Assembly (NCBI RefSeq): GCF_965228935.1 | Contig: NZ_OZ245846.1 | Span: 1,426,001 to 1,490,000, forward strand | From: Ulvibacterium sp965228935 | Lineage (GTDB): Bacteria; Bacteroidota; Bacteroidia; Flavobacteriales; Flavobacteriaceae | Length of the DNA stretch: 64,000 nucleotides | Reading direction: 5' to 3' | Shown: in pieces, positions 55,757-64,000 of the stretch | How the letters are laid out: each line of letters starts with the position of its first letter | How positions within the stretch are numbered: the first letter of the stretch is position 1 | Notes under the pieces: model-generated | Told to the model about the DNA's origin: nothing | Seen by the model: only the letters and a program-made list of their open reading frames with translations | The model's database searches: none | Position numbers and translations under genes: made by a program

Positions 55757-57538
55757 TCATTTGATTGTACTTGTTTCCTCGTCCAGAAATACATAGAGCA
55801 TGACCCTATCTCCCCATTGGTTGTCCGGGTTGGACACTGTTGTCCGTATTCTCAGCTGATACGTATCTCCTTCCGTTCCGGCATGTTCCCCTATTGCTAT
55901 GCCCTTTCCGTCCCCATTTTTTAAAAACGAAATATATGGGTTGCCTGTTCGCTTTAATCTATCATGGTCCACTCGGGTCGTTAGACGAAGACTGTCTTTA
56001 TACGTTGCTTTTAACTTTCCATTTTTTAGCAGTTGGATTTCAGAGACGGAGATATCCCCATAGGTCAGGCCCGAATTGAAGGAATTGTGCTCGCGCGAAA
56101 ACCTTAAACGGTATTCCTTGGGTTCTTTTGACAAAAATGGCGTGATATCGATGGTCAAGGATTCCTCTCTGGGAACATAGGCCAGGTCATCAAAAATAAA
56201 GCCCCCGAGCATGAAATCATCGGTAGGAGGCACCTCGTAATCCCCGAACTTCTTCCGTAATTTTTCCCTTGTGGAATACTTGGATAAACTTTTGTTTTCC
56301 AATAGATCGGATAGCTGCTTCTTGAGAATTTTCCTGGCGCTTTGTGTATCGGAAATGTCGTTGTTACCATAATAGGGTCTCAATTCCCGTGGATCATTCT
56401 TTAGGTCGTAAAGCCGCCCATCATAATAGAGTTTATATCTTTTCCCTCTTATATAAGCCGATAGGAGATGAAAAAAAGTTGAAAAAATATACGGCTTTTC
56501 GTCTCGAACCTTTTGTTTTAGAACAGGAAGTAAGGAGACTCCATCCATTTTGTCGCTAATCCCGCTGGTATTGTATCCGGCCAAATCCGCCAATGTCGGA
56601 TAGAAGTCCGTAAAATCAACGAGATCGTCCACCTTTTGATGTGTACCATCATGTTTGATCAATAGTGGTACGTGCACCCCGTCATGGGTATGGGTACCCT
56701 TTCCCCCATAAATGGTTTTTCCATCCTCCATATGATGGGCCAAGGTCTTTGTGCCATTATCGGAAGTGTAAATGATGATGGTGTTGTCATAAACCCCCGT
56801 TTGTTTTAATTTTTGAATGACCCTGCCGATTAACTTATCCGAGTAGGCCACCATATCGTTAAAATTTTTCTGCCAATGGGTTGAACCGGGATCTTCACTA
56901 TCCGGGGTAGGCTCAAAAGGGTTGTGGGCCAATGCCATGGGGTAATACAGAAAAAACGGCCGGTGTTTATTGTCTTCAATAAATTGTAATGCCCTTGTAT
57001 TGAACCTATGCGGGGAATACTCTGCTACATAGGTCCCATTTTCTTCGAGCAAAGGACAGTCGTAGAAGAAACGCTCGAAGAATTCGTGGTAGGGCAGTTC
57101 ATTGGAACCTGTGTTGGAAAGACTGAATTCGTCAAATCCCAATTCTTTTGCCGGCCTACTTATATGCCATTTTCCAAACGCACCCGTTCTATAGCCGGCA
57201 TCCCTCATCATTTGCCCCAGTGCGGGAAATTCCAAATTAAACGAATCCCAGCTTGTATAATTTCTATAGTTGTATTGGCCAGTGATCAGTTTTACCCGGG
57301 AAGGCACGCAGAGGGGCTGTGCATCACAATTGGTGAATACGGTGCTTTTCCCGGCAAGCTTATCCAAATTTGGCGTACGATAATTGGTTGCACCATTGTA
57401 ACTCAAGGTCTCATAGCCCATATCATCCGAAAGGATCAATACGATATTGGGTGGGGATGCCTTCTTGGCCGTTTGTCCCGATGTCCCTGTGAAAATCAAG
57501 ATTATGGCTGCCAGAAGGGCTATTCTAATGTTTTTCAC
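55757..57538 (-). CDS. S1-family sulfatase, secreted
   Basis: This is a 593-residue sulfatase if it starts at GTG 57538, where a clear signal peptide begins (KNIRIALLAAIILIFTG). A longer frame to ATG 57661 would start only seven bases after the terminator hairpin and adds a charged non-signal extension. It has the metal site LILSDDMGY (D38, D39), formylglycine motif CVPSR (Cys77), and YTSDNGTKT for the second metal site. The last 150 residues form a beta-rich extension not shared with the other sulfatase. With that enzyme and GH29 it points to a sulfated fucose-containing substrate. Sulfatase subfamily is not assigned. Confidence 0.9.
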   Translation of the reverse strand: MKNIRIALLAAIILIFTGTSGQTAKKASPPNIVLILSDDMGYETLSYNGATNYRTPNLDKLAGKSTVFTNCDAQPLCVPSRVKLITGQYNYRNYTSWDSFNLEFPALGQMMRDAGYRTGAFGKWHISRPAKELGFDEFSLSNTGSNELPYHEFFERFFYDCPLLEENGTYVAEYSPHRFNTRALQFIEDNKHRPFFLYYPMALAHNPFEPTPDSEDPGSTHWQKNFNDMVAYSDKLIGRVIQKLKQTGVYDNTIIIYTSDNGTKTLAHHMEDGKTIYGGKGTHTHDGVHVPLLIKHDGTHQKVDDLVDFTDFYPTLADLAGYNTSGISDKMDGVSLLPVLKQKVRDEKPYIFSTFFHLLSAYIRGKRYKLYYDGRLYDLKNDPRELRPYYGNNDISDTQSARKILKKQLSDLLENKSLSKYSTREKLRKKFGDYEVPPTDDFMLGGFIFDDLAYVPREESLTIDITPFLSKEPKEYRLRFSREHNSFNSGLTYGDISVSEIQLLKNGKLKATYKDSLRLTTRVDHDRLKRTGNPYISFLKNGDGKGIAIGEHAGTEGDTYQLRIRTTVSNPDNQWGDRVMLYVFLDEETSTIK

Positions 57539-57667
57539 AATGCGTTCTTTTGTTCTACTCTTGAGTATGGATTCCTCCTTGTCAAGGATTCCCTTCGTAC
57601 CGTTAAATGAATAGGAATGTCTTTTTCTTGTTAATCGTTTTCCCTCGTGTAGGTAAGTCAAGGTTAA

Positions 57668-57694
57668 AGGCGGCGACCTATTTGTTCGCCGCCT
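57668..57694 (-). terminator. Terminator-like hairpin after susD
   Basis: AGGCGGCGA (57668-57676) pairs perfectly with TCGCCGCCT (57686-57694) around a 9-base loop. On the minus strand it follows the SusD stop and has only a short T stretch after it. It may end or attenuate transcription between susCD and the sulfatase genes. The 12-mer AAACTAACTCAA lies 4 bases from the stem (57699-57710), exactly as at the terminator at 31283. Confidence 0.65.
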
Positions 57695-57744
57695 GCTTAA
57701 ACTAACTCAACTAACAAAGAACTAACGTTTACTTAAGGGGAGGG

Positions 57745-59358
57745 TTACCAATTTGGATTTTGGGTCAAATCAGAATTTAAATTGACTTCCCTAAGCGGTA
57801 ATGGAAAGAGATAATGCCGGCTAGGGTCAAAAGATCGGTTGGCTTCCGGCTCGGCAATTATAAATCCGTCAGTATCCAAAACAACATCCGTTCCTACAAT
57901 CAACCCAGGGTATTCCTCGGCTTGAAACCGTGTTCCCAAAACCACCCGGGGCAACTCGGTCTCCGCAATTCTCCAGCGAATAATATCATTGTAACGGAAT
58001 CCTTCGCCTGCCAGTTCCACCCTACGTTCCCTTCGTATTTCCTCTCGCATATTCAAATTGTTCCCAGTTACATGGGCATTGGTCAAGTTTATCATTCCTG
58101 CCCGGTCCCTGAGCTTGTTGATCGACACATTCAATTCGGCGTCCGTGATACTTTCGTTGAGCTCGTAAACGGCCTCTGCATAATTGAGCAATATTTCGGC
58201 ATAGCGCATTATTATCGCATCGGTAAAAACAAAGACCACTTCGGTCGCAATGGGATCTCCGGGTTTCCTGGGCCAGTAACCGGTCCTTGAGCGGATGAGT
58301 TCTGGCAACATGGGCTGCCCTCCCTCAAAAGGGGTTCCGGGCTTCCATAGGACTGCCTCCATTCTGGGATCCCTATTTTCAAACTCGGAGGTAAGGGATG
58401 TGTATCCCTGGAACAAAGGAGATTGATCAATGGGCAATCCGTCCGTACACAAAAACGCATCGGCCAAATATTTGGTGGGATCTTGGATGGCATCTATGAC
58501 ATGCCCTCGACCTCTTGGTGAAAAAGTCGTCAATAATTCCTCATATACCACGGAGAGCATCACTTCCACATTATTCTCATTGGCCTCAAAGAAAATCTCA
58601 TCGATATTGCCCGCGAACAAATCATATTCCCCCTCATTGATAACGGCCAATGCGGCATCCCTGGCAATGGTAAGCAGTGCATTGGCATCACTTCCGGAAC
58701 TATGAAACTTGGCATGGGTACCTTCGTACAACGCTGCCCTACTTAAATAACCTAGGGCCATCCCGCGGGTTATCCTGCCCAATTCGTCCCCCGCCAATTC
58801 ACTTTTGCTGGGGAGATTGTCCGCGGCAAACCGAAAATCTTCCACAACAGAATTGATTACCGTTGCCCTGGGATCCCTGGGAGGGGTAACCTCGGAGAAA
58901 TCCAATGTTTGTAGCACGAGGGGCACGTCCCCGAACCGTTGTACCAAAGCAAAATGGGACATCCCCCTAAAAAAGCGGGCTTCTGCCTCATAGCGAAGCC
59001 TTACGCCGGCCTCCACTTCTGAAGTTTCCGATGCCTCGAGTAAAAAATTTGCCCCTCTGATTGTCGTATATGCACTAATCCAAAGGTTATCGGTATTAGG
59101 GACTTGATGATTGCCACTGCTTATGTCGTTGGATTCAAAGTAGTCAACAGAGCGGGTATCGTCTATACCATTAATACTTGAACTGTGTAAACTATCTATG
59201 GCAACATACAGGTTATTGGCGGCAAGTTCAAAATCACTTTCGGACTTGAAGAAATTGCCTAGGGAAAGGTCGGCAACAGGTTCTTTGTCCAATACATCGT
59301 CACAAGCTACATGCAAGAAAACCATCCCAACAAGTAGAACTATATATTCTTTTTTCAT
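57745..59358 (-). CDS. susD: SusD-like outer-membrane lipoprotein (sulfatase/fucosidase PUL)
   Basis: This 537-residue RagB/SusD-family surface lipoprotein has lipobox HVAC (Cys19) followed by DDVLDKEPVADLS. TPR-like helices contain RYEAEARFFRGMSHFALVQRFG, and the C-terminus has REEIRRERRVELAGEGFRYNDIIRW and YLFPLPLREVNLN, standard family marks. It binds the polysaccharide fragment and caps the SusC barrel. It starts 17 bases after the SusC stop. The hairpin following it probably reduces transcription into the sulfatases. Confidence 0.95.
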   Translation of the reverse strand: MKKEYIVLLVGMVFLHVACDDVLDKEPVADLSLGNFFKSESDFELAANNLYVAIDSLHSSSINGIDDTRSVDYFESNDISSGNHQVPNTDNLWISAYTTIRGANFLLEASETSEVEAGVRLRYEAEARFFRGMSHFALVQRFGDVPLVLQTLDFSEVTPPRDPRATVINSVVEDFRFAADNLPSKSELAGDELGRITRGMALGYLSRAALYEGTHAKFHSSGSDANALLTIARDAALAVINEGEYDLFAGNIDEIFFEANENNVEVMLSVVYEELLTTFSPRGRGHVIDAIQDPTKYLADAFLCTDGLPIDQSPLFQGYTSLTSEFENRDPRMEAVLWKPGTPFEGGQPMLPELIRSRTGYWPRKPGDPIATEVVFVFTDAIIMRYAEILLNYAEAVYELNESITDAELNVSINKLRDRAGMINLTNAHVTGNNLNMREEIRRERRVELAGEGFRYNDIIRWRIAETELPRVVLGTRFQAEEYPGLIVGTDVVLDTDGFIIAEPEANRSFDPSRHYLFPLPLREVNLNSDLTQNPNW

Positions 59359-59375
59359 CGATTATTTTTTTAGCG

Positions 59376-62300
59376 TTAAAAGGTAAAGTTGAGTCCAAGG
59401 GAATAACTTCGATTCAAAGGATAAGACCTTCTTCCCGAAAAATCATCCACTTCCGGGTCGAACAAAAGGAAATCTGTCCTTTCCCATAAATTCTCCCCAC
59501 TGAAGTACAATCTAAGCCTAGTCAATCCGATTTTCTCCAATACGGCAGTGGGAAAGGAATAACCCAGCTGCAGATTCTTTAAGCGGATATAGGAAGCATC
59601 TTGTAACCAGAAGTCTGAAGTCCTATAATTGAACCCTTGTGCCAGAGGCCTGGGAAACCGGGCATCCACATTTTCAGGGGTCCAATAGTCTATCAATTCG
59701 GCATAGGCCCAATTATCCCAAGGGTTTCTGAAAGGCCCTACGGCATTGGGATCCAAATAGTAGCTCCTTCTGCCCACGCCCTGAAAAAGCACCGCAAGGT
59801 CAAAACCGTTCCAATCCGCTCCCAAGGTAATGCCATAGACATACCGTGGATTTAAAGTTCCCAGATATTCGACATCACTGGGATTGTTGGAGACTTGGCC
59901 GTCTCCATCGATATCCACATACTCAATATCCCCTAAACCTTCGCGTTGGTCAAAACGTACCCCGCTATCAAATTGTTCCTGGATCCGGTATATGCCATTG
60001 GTCCTATATCCAAAAATGGAATTGGTCGGGAAGCCCTGAACAGGAATTATATTCTGAAAATTAGTAGGGACCAAGTTGGCGGATTCCTGGTCCAGGGATA
60101 CGATTTCGTCCGTCTGATCGAACATATTGAACCCGATGTTGTAGTTTAGGCCAATACTTTCAATGGCATCCCTCCACACCAAGTTGATTTCCCATCCTTC
60201 CGTCCTTAGTTCCCCGTTATTCGTGGTGGGTACTTGAACACCAATTATGCTGGGCACCTCTATATCGATGAGCATATCCTTATTGTTCTTGATGAAGTAA
60301 TTGAACTCCGCCTGGAGTTGATTTTTAAAGAATCCCAGTTCAATACCATAATTGACGGATTGTACCGTCTCCCAGGTCCTGTCCTGGGAGGCGAAGCTTA
60401 CATTGGCAAATCTAGGGGCCTGTACACCATTGGGGAATATTTGGTTTCCTGTATTGTTGATGGTCGGGATATGATCGTAGAGACCTATGCCCGCCTGATT
60501 TCCTGTTTCCCCGTAAGACACTTTAAGCTTAAGATCCGAGAACACATTCTGTTTTTCCATAAAGGGCTCGTTGATAACCCGCCATGCGCCCAGAACGGAG
60601 GGAAAAAAGCCATAGCGGTTTTCGGACGAGAAACGGGAAGAACCGTCCCTACGAAAAGTGCCTTCCAAAATATACCTATCCTTGTAGTTGTAGTTGAGCC
60701 TGGCAAACTGGGAAAACAGGCCCCATTCACCTGGGATTTCCCTTATATCGTCATCTTCGGGGTCATACTGGTTGTTCTGGGCGGTACCGGGATCTCCCAA
60801 ATTCAGGGCCGGCAGTTCGTTCCCTGAAATGTTATTTCTACTGCTGGTCCTATTTTCAAATGAGAATTCCTCCATGGAAATCCCCGCCAATGCCTCGATT
60901 TTATGGTTCCCAAATTGGGCGGTGTAACGGGCGATAAGTTGTGAGAGTTGAAAACGGGAATAATCATTGTCCAGTTCAACGCCATTGGGCTGGTTAAACC
61001 ATCTTGGTACGCCGTTGGGATCGGCAATGGTGCCGTCCGTATTGTACTTGAAGTAACCCCTATTGAATTGTGTGCCCTTAAGGTGGCTAACGTTATAACC
61101 ATAAATTCCCTCCAACGTCAGCCCCTTTGCTACGTTCCAATCGAGGCCAAAACGCCCCTCGAACCTGCTTGTAAGATCCTCATCAAAACCTGCCTGCTCC
61201 AGTAGTTGTAAGGTGTTTTGCTGAAATCGATACCGGGCATAATTTCCATTACTATCGTACAAGGGCTGATTTCTACCGGCCTGGAACACACTTTGGAGCA
61301 CAGCGGGCTGCCTTGAACTTCGTAACCTATCCGTGTTGGTAAAACTCGTATTGGTCTTGAGCACCAATTTTTCCGGGATCAAATCAAAGGTAAGGTTGGC
61401 CCGTAAAGTATGTCTATCAAAATTGTCCGGCCCCCAGGCGGCAAAATAGCCATCCTGATCCAACCAGGTCCCGGAAACATTAAATGTATTTCTTTCGCCT
61501 CCACCGGAAACCTGTACCGTATGGGTCTGCTGAAAGCTGTTGTTGTAGAAGTGATCTACCCAATTGAAATCGCCGGTGAACCAATGGTCCCGGAATGTCC
61601 TTGCCACATCTATGACGTTGGGATTCCTAATGGCATCCAAGACCTCCTGCGGATATAGGGTGCCCCGATCCGCATTGGAGAAGGCCAGATTACCATAAAT
61701 GGCCGCATCTATGGGAGCCATTTGCTCTGGGACTATAGTGGGCGTCCGGTTACTTACGTAGCCGTTGTAGGAGACTGTAACCCTTCCTTTCTTTCCTTTT
61801 TTGGTCGTAACAAGGATAACACCGTCTGCCGCCCTGGATCCGTAGATTGAGGCCGAGGCGCCATCCTTTAGGACCGAAATACTCTCTACATCGTCGGGGT
61901 GTACATTGTTCAGGTTTCCGGGTACCCCATCCACGATGACCAAGGCTCCATCGGTATTCAATGAGGATGCGCCCCGAATGGTAATAGTGGCTTCGGCACC
62001 AGGGGCACCGCCTGCTGGCTGTACTGTTACTCCGGGAATCTGACCTTGTAAGGCCTGCGAAACATCCGTTACGGGCCTGGACTGCAGAACATCTCCGCCT
62101 ACCTGGCCCACCGCTCCGGCGGAGTTCACTTTCTCCTGTGTACCATAACCGACCACAATTACCTCGTCCAGGCCAGCTGCATCTTCTTTCATGGTAATTG
62201 TGAGGTCGGTCTTGCCTTCCACAGGTACATCCATGGTCAGGAATCCAAGGTAGGAAATGGTTAAAATGGCGTTTTCGTCCGCTACCTCAATGGAAAAGTT

Positions 62301-62813
62301 GCCATCAAAATCGGATTGGGCCCCGTTCGTGGTTCCTTTTTCAACAATGCTCGCCCCCGGTAAAGGAACGCCGGAAGCATCCATTACCCGACCTTTGACC
62401 TCTATGGGATCCTGGGTTATGGGTACCACGTTGGTTTGTTTTTTAAAATTGATATTCGGCATCAAATAGATTAAGCGGTCGGCAATGTCATAGTTGGTTG
62501 CTGTTCCCTCAAAGACCGCATCCAGTACTTTGGAAACCCGTTCCCGTTTTACCGATATGGATACCCTACGCTCCGTATCCACATCCTTGGTCTTGTACAC
62601 AAAGCGGAATTCGGTTCTTTTTTCTATTTCATCAATAAGCCGTTCTATGGTAACACCCTGTAGTTCCAAGGATATTTTTGTGCGTTGCGCATAGGAGTTG
62701 TTGGCCTGTAGTACAAACAAGCTGGAAAACAGGAACAACACGCTCAGCTTCATTTTTAAGTCAAATTTGAGCTCGGGAAAGGAAAATCCCGAAGCAATAG
62801 GAAGTTTTTTCAT
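59376..62813 (-). CDS. susC: SusC-like TonB-dependent transporter with STN signalling domain
   Basis: This 1145-residue protein has a signal segment (about 21-43), an STN domain (about 46-118: LELQGVTIERLIDEIEKRTEF), a CarboxypepD_reg domain (138-210), TonB-box-like DEVIVVGYG (216-224), a plug with DDVESISVLKDGASASIYGSRA, and a barrel ending LGLNFTF. The STN domain marks a transducer that passes the ligand-bound state to a FecR-type anti-sigma factor. The FecR gene lies 150 bases upstream on the same strand, so this system is self-regulated by its substrate. It imports oligosaccharides together with the SusD at 57745. Confidence 0.95.
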   Translation of the reverse strand: MKKLPIASGFSFPELKFDLKMKLSVLFLFSSLFVLQANNSYAQRTKISLELQGVTIERLIDEIEKRTEFRFVYKTKDVDTERRVSISVKRERVSKVLDAVFEGTATNYDIADRLIYLMPNINFKKQTNVVPITQDPIEVKGRVMDASGVPLPGASIVEKGTTNGAQSDFDGNFSIEVADENAILTISYLGFLTMDVPVEGKTDLTITMKEDAAGLDEVIVVGYGTQEKVNSAGAVGQVGGDVLQSRPVTDVSQALQGQIPGVTVQPAGGAPGAEATITIRGASSLNTDGALVIVDGVPGNLNNVHPDDVESISVLKDGASASIYGSRAADGVILVTTKKGKKGRVTVSYNGYVSNRTPTIVPEQMAPIDAAIYGNLAFSNADRGTLYPQEVLDAIRNPNVIDVARTFRDHWFTGDFNWVDHFYNNSFQQTHTVQVSGGGERNTFNVSGTWLDQDGYFAAWGPDNFDRHTLRANLTFDLIPEKLVLKTNTSFTNTDRLRSSRQPAVLQSVFQAGRNQPLYDSNGNYARYRFQQNTLQLLEQAGFDEDLTSRFEGRFGLDWNVAKGLTLEGIYGYNVSHLKGTQFNRGYFKYNTDGTIADPNGVPRWFNQPNGVELDNDYSRFQLSQLIARYTAQFGNHKIEALAGISMEEFSFENRTSSRNNISGNELPALNLGDPGTAQNNQYDPEDDDIREIPGEWGLFSQFARLNYNYKDRYILEGTFRRDGSSRFSSENRYGFFPSVLGAWRVINEPFMEKQNVFSDLKLKVSYGETGNQAGIGLYDHIPTINNTGNQIFPNGVQAPRFANVSFASQDRTWETVQSVNYGIELGFFKNQLQAEFNYFIKNNKDMLIDIEVPSIIGVQVPTTNNGELRTEGWEINLVWRDAIESIGLNYNIGFNMFDQTDEIVSLDQESANLVPTNFQNIIPVQGFPTNSIFGYRTNGIYRIQEQFDSGVRFDQREGLGDIEYVDIDGDGQVSNNPSDVEYLGTLNPRYVYGITLGADWNGFDLAVLFQGVGRRSYYLDPNAVGPFRNPWDNWAYAELIDYWTPENVDARFPRPLAQGFNYRTSDFWLQDASYIRLKNLQLGYSFPTAVLEKIGLTRLRLYFSGENLWERTDFLLFDPEVDDFSGRRSYPLNRSYSLGLNFTF

Positions 62814-62859
62814 AATTTTGAGTGTTCGTCAGTGGTTTTTGTTAAAGACCGCTGTCCTA

Positions 62860-62889
62860 AATCGGGAAATGTTGCTGCATTTTCCGATT
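62860..62889. promoter_or_regulatory. Hairpin in the fecR-susC gap
   Basis: AATCGGGAAATG (62860-62871) and CATTTTCCGATT (62878-62889) form a 12-bp stem with one mismatch and a 6-base loop. It lies between the FecR stop and the SusC start. The long T-run is on the plus-strand side, so as a minus-strand terminator it is weak; it may be an attenuator or a processing stem. Confidence 0.4.
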
Positions 62890-62963
62890 TTTTTATGGTC
62901 GCGGCTCGATTCTTTTTTTGTCAATTCATGCTATCGTGTTTACTTCATATTTAGGCGATTGTA

Positions 62964-64000
62964 TTATTCTATGATAATGGTATTGTTTTCAATGAAATAC
63001 TGTATTCCATAATGGTCCTTTAGGGATTCCAGTACCTGGGTAATGGAATAATCACTGAAACTTGCGCTAAATTCTTCCTCCCCCAGGGCATGGTTGCGGT
63101 TTTCAATGGAAACGTTGTAATGCCGCTCCAGCTTCTTTAGAATATTGTCAAAGGTCATCTTACGGAATACCAGTTCCCCGTCCATCCAGGAGGTATAGAT
63201 ACTTGTAACAACCTCATTCTTTACTATTTCCCTGTTCGCTTTGTTAAAGCTTGCCTTGTAGCCCGGCCTTAACCGTTCAGTCTCTCCCTCATTGTATTTT
63301 TCGTTATCCGGGTGAAGTCCCACGGCCCCTTCCACTAAGACTACTTCCGCAACCTCATCTTCCGGATAGGCATGCACATTGAACCGTGTTCCCAGCACCC
63401 TGACGTTTAAATTTTCGGCCTGTACGATAAACGGATGCGCGGAATCCTTGGCTACATCTAAAAATGCCTCCCCGTTCACAAACACTTTTCTTTCCATTCC
63501 GTCCAAAAACTGAACGGGATATTTAAGTGATGATCCCGCATTTAAATGGACACGGCTACCATCCGACAAATGGAGTTGAAACGTTTTGCCGTAAGGAACC
63601 GTTAGTGTATTGTATGTCAATTCTCGGGAAGATTCAGTTTCCGTATAGACCAATTCGTTTCCGTTTTGTTGGCCGACCACGTTGCCTTGGCTGTCAATGA
63701 CCCGTTTGTCCCCATCTTCTTGTATAACTTCTATGCTTCCGTCTTCCATTTCCAAGGTAATCGCGTCTTGGGGAATTACAATTGTAGGCGTTCTATCGGA
63801 TGAAATCTCAAGTAGCATAAAGCCTACGCCAATAATCCCTATAAATACCGCTGCAACACGTAGCCACTTTTGTACCGTAGCCTTTCCGTTTTTGTTCGCC
63901 TTTTGGTTTCTAATGGTCTTGTTGATCCGTTTCAAGAGTCGAATCCTGGCCTGTTCTTTTTCTGACAGGTCCCAAGAACCCATAACGTCGTTGTCCTGAA
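62964..64000 (-). CDS. fecR: FecR-family anti-sigma factor (5' end probably outside window)
   Basis: The visible protein has one membrane helix (WLRVAAVFIGIIGVGFMLLEI), a periplasmic FecR domain (PYGKTFQLHLSDGSRVHLNAGSSLKYP, VLGTRFNVHAY) and a C-terminal DUF4974 domain (MTFDNILKKLERHYNVSI, then the STN-like tail). An ATG at 63983 leaves a cytoplasmic part of only about 40 residues. The frame is open to the window edge and family members have a longer N-terminus, so the true start is probably beyond 64000. It holds an ECF sigma factor, expected just outside the window, until the STN domain of the SusC at 59376 signals substrate. Confidence 0.9.
   Translation of the reverse strand, partial: QDNDVMGSWDLSEKEQARIRLLKRINKTIRNQKANKNGKATVQKWLRVAAVFIGIIGVGFMLLEISSDRTPTIVIPQDAITLEMEDGSIEVIQEDGDKRVIDSQGNVVGQQNGNELVYTETESSRELTYNTLTVPYGKTFQLHLSDGSRVHLNAGSSLKYPVQFLDGMERKVFVNGEAFLDVAKDSAHPFIVQAENLNVRVLGTRFNVHAYPEDEVAEVVLVEGAVGLHPDNEKYNEGETERLRPGYKASFNKANREIVKNEVVTSIYTSWMDGELVFRKMTFDNILKKLERHYNVSIENRNHALGEEEFSASFSDYSITQVLESLKDHYGIQYFIENNTIIIE

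Noticed and set aside
57008..57610. 200-residue open frame antisense to a sulfatase
   Set aside because: It is a shadow of a sulfatase with an intact active site.
57539..57661. 41-residue N-terminal extension of the sulfatase
   Set aside because: It starts seven bases from a terminator-like hairpin and would bury the signal peptide.
60234..60827. 197-residue open frame antisense to susC
   Set aside because: It lies inside the SusC barrel region and has no family features.

Overview
The window looks like chromosomal DNA of a marine flavobacterium (Bacteroidota, Flavobacteriaceae-like). The evidence is two SusC/SusD pairs, an STN-domain SusC next to a FecR anti-sigma factor, secreted sulfatases with an alpha-L-fucosidase, DUF2807 and DUF5690 proteins, AT-rich leaders without strong Shine-Dalgarno sites, and TAnnTTTG-type promoter elements. 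I saw no rRNA, tRNA, CRISPR array or intact insertion sequence. No stretch longer than about 275 bases lacks a gene.

Region 1 (1-31227, + strand) is an array of twelve large FtsX/MacB-type ABC permeases, the first cut by the window edge. Two tandem DUF2807 proteins lie near the left end, one secreted LamG/DUF1080-like protein sits inside the array, and a single ABC ATPase lies at the 3' end. Seven permeases form a close paralogous subfamily with patchy near-identity, which suggests tandem amplification and gene conversion. Four complete members are more distant. The first, truncated one cannot be placed.

Region 2 (31283-45944) is the most interesting part. A minus-strand operon encodes SusC, SusD, a secreted alkaline-phosphatase-superfamily enzyme with a PA14 domain, a PLP enzyme resembling PbfA ((R)-1-hydroxy-2-aminoethylphosphonate ammonia-lyase), a secreted metallophosphoesterase, and a second secreted alkaline-phosphatase-type enzyme. 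Beside it lies a second minus-strand operon with a DUF5690 transporter, an HpnW/TIGR03364 FAD oxidoreductase and a PhnX-like phosphonatase (TIGR03351). An XRE-cupin regulator sits between them. I read this as a SusCD-fed aminophosphonate acquisition and breakdown locus: surface or periplasmic phosphoesterases release the aminophosphonate, SusCD and DUF5690 import it, and PbfA, HpnW and the PhnX-like enzyme remove amine and phosphate.

Region 3 (46094-52323) holds a Kelch lipoprotein, an AGE-family epimerase-like lipoprotein, a TauE/SafE permease, a sodium:solute symporter and a NagX/HGSNAT-like acyltransferase.

Region 4 (52530-64000, minus strand) is a polysaccharide utilisation locus: FecR anti-sigma (5' end outside the window), STN-type SusC, SusD, two S1 sulfatases and a GH29 fucosidase. 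It probably targets a sulfated, fucose-containing polysaccharide. Terminator hairpins, palindromic repeats and candidate operators are listed separately.
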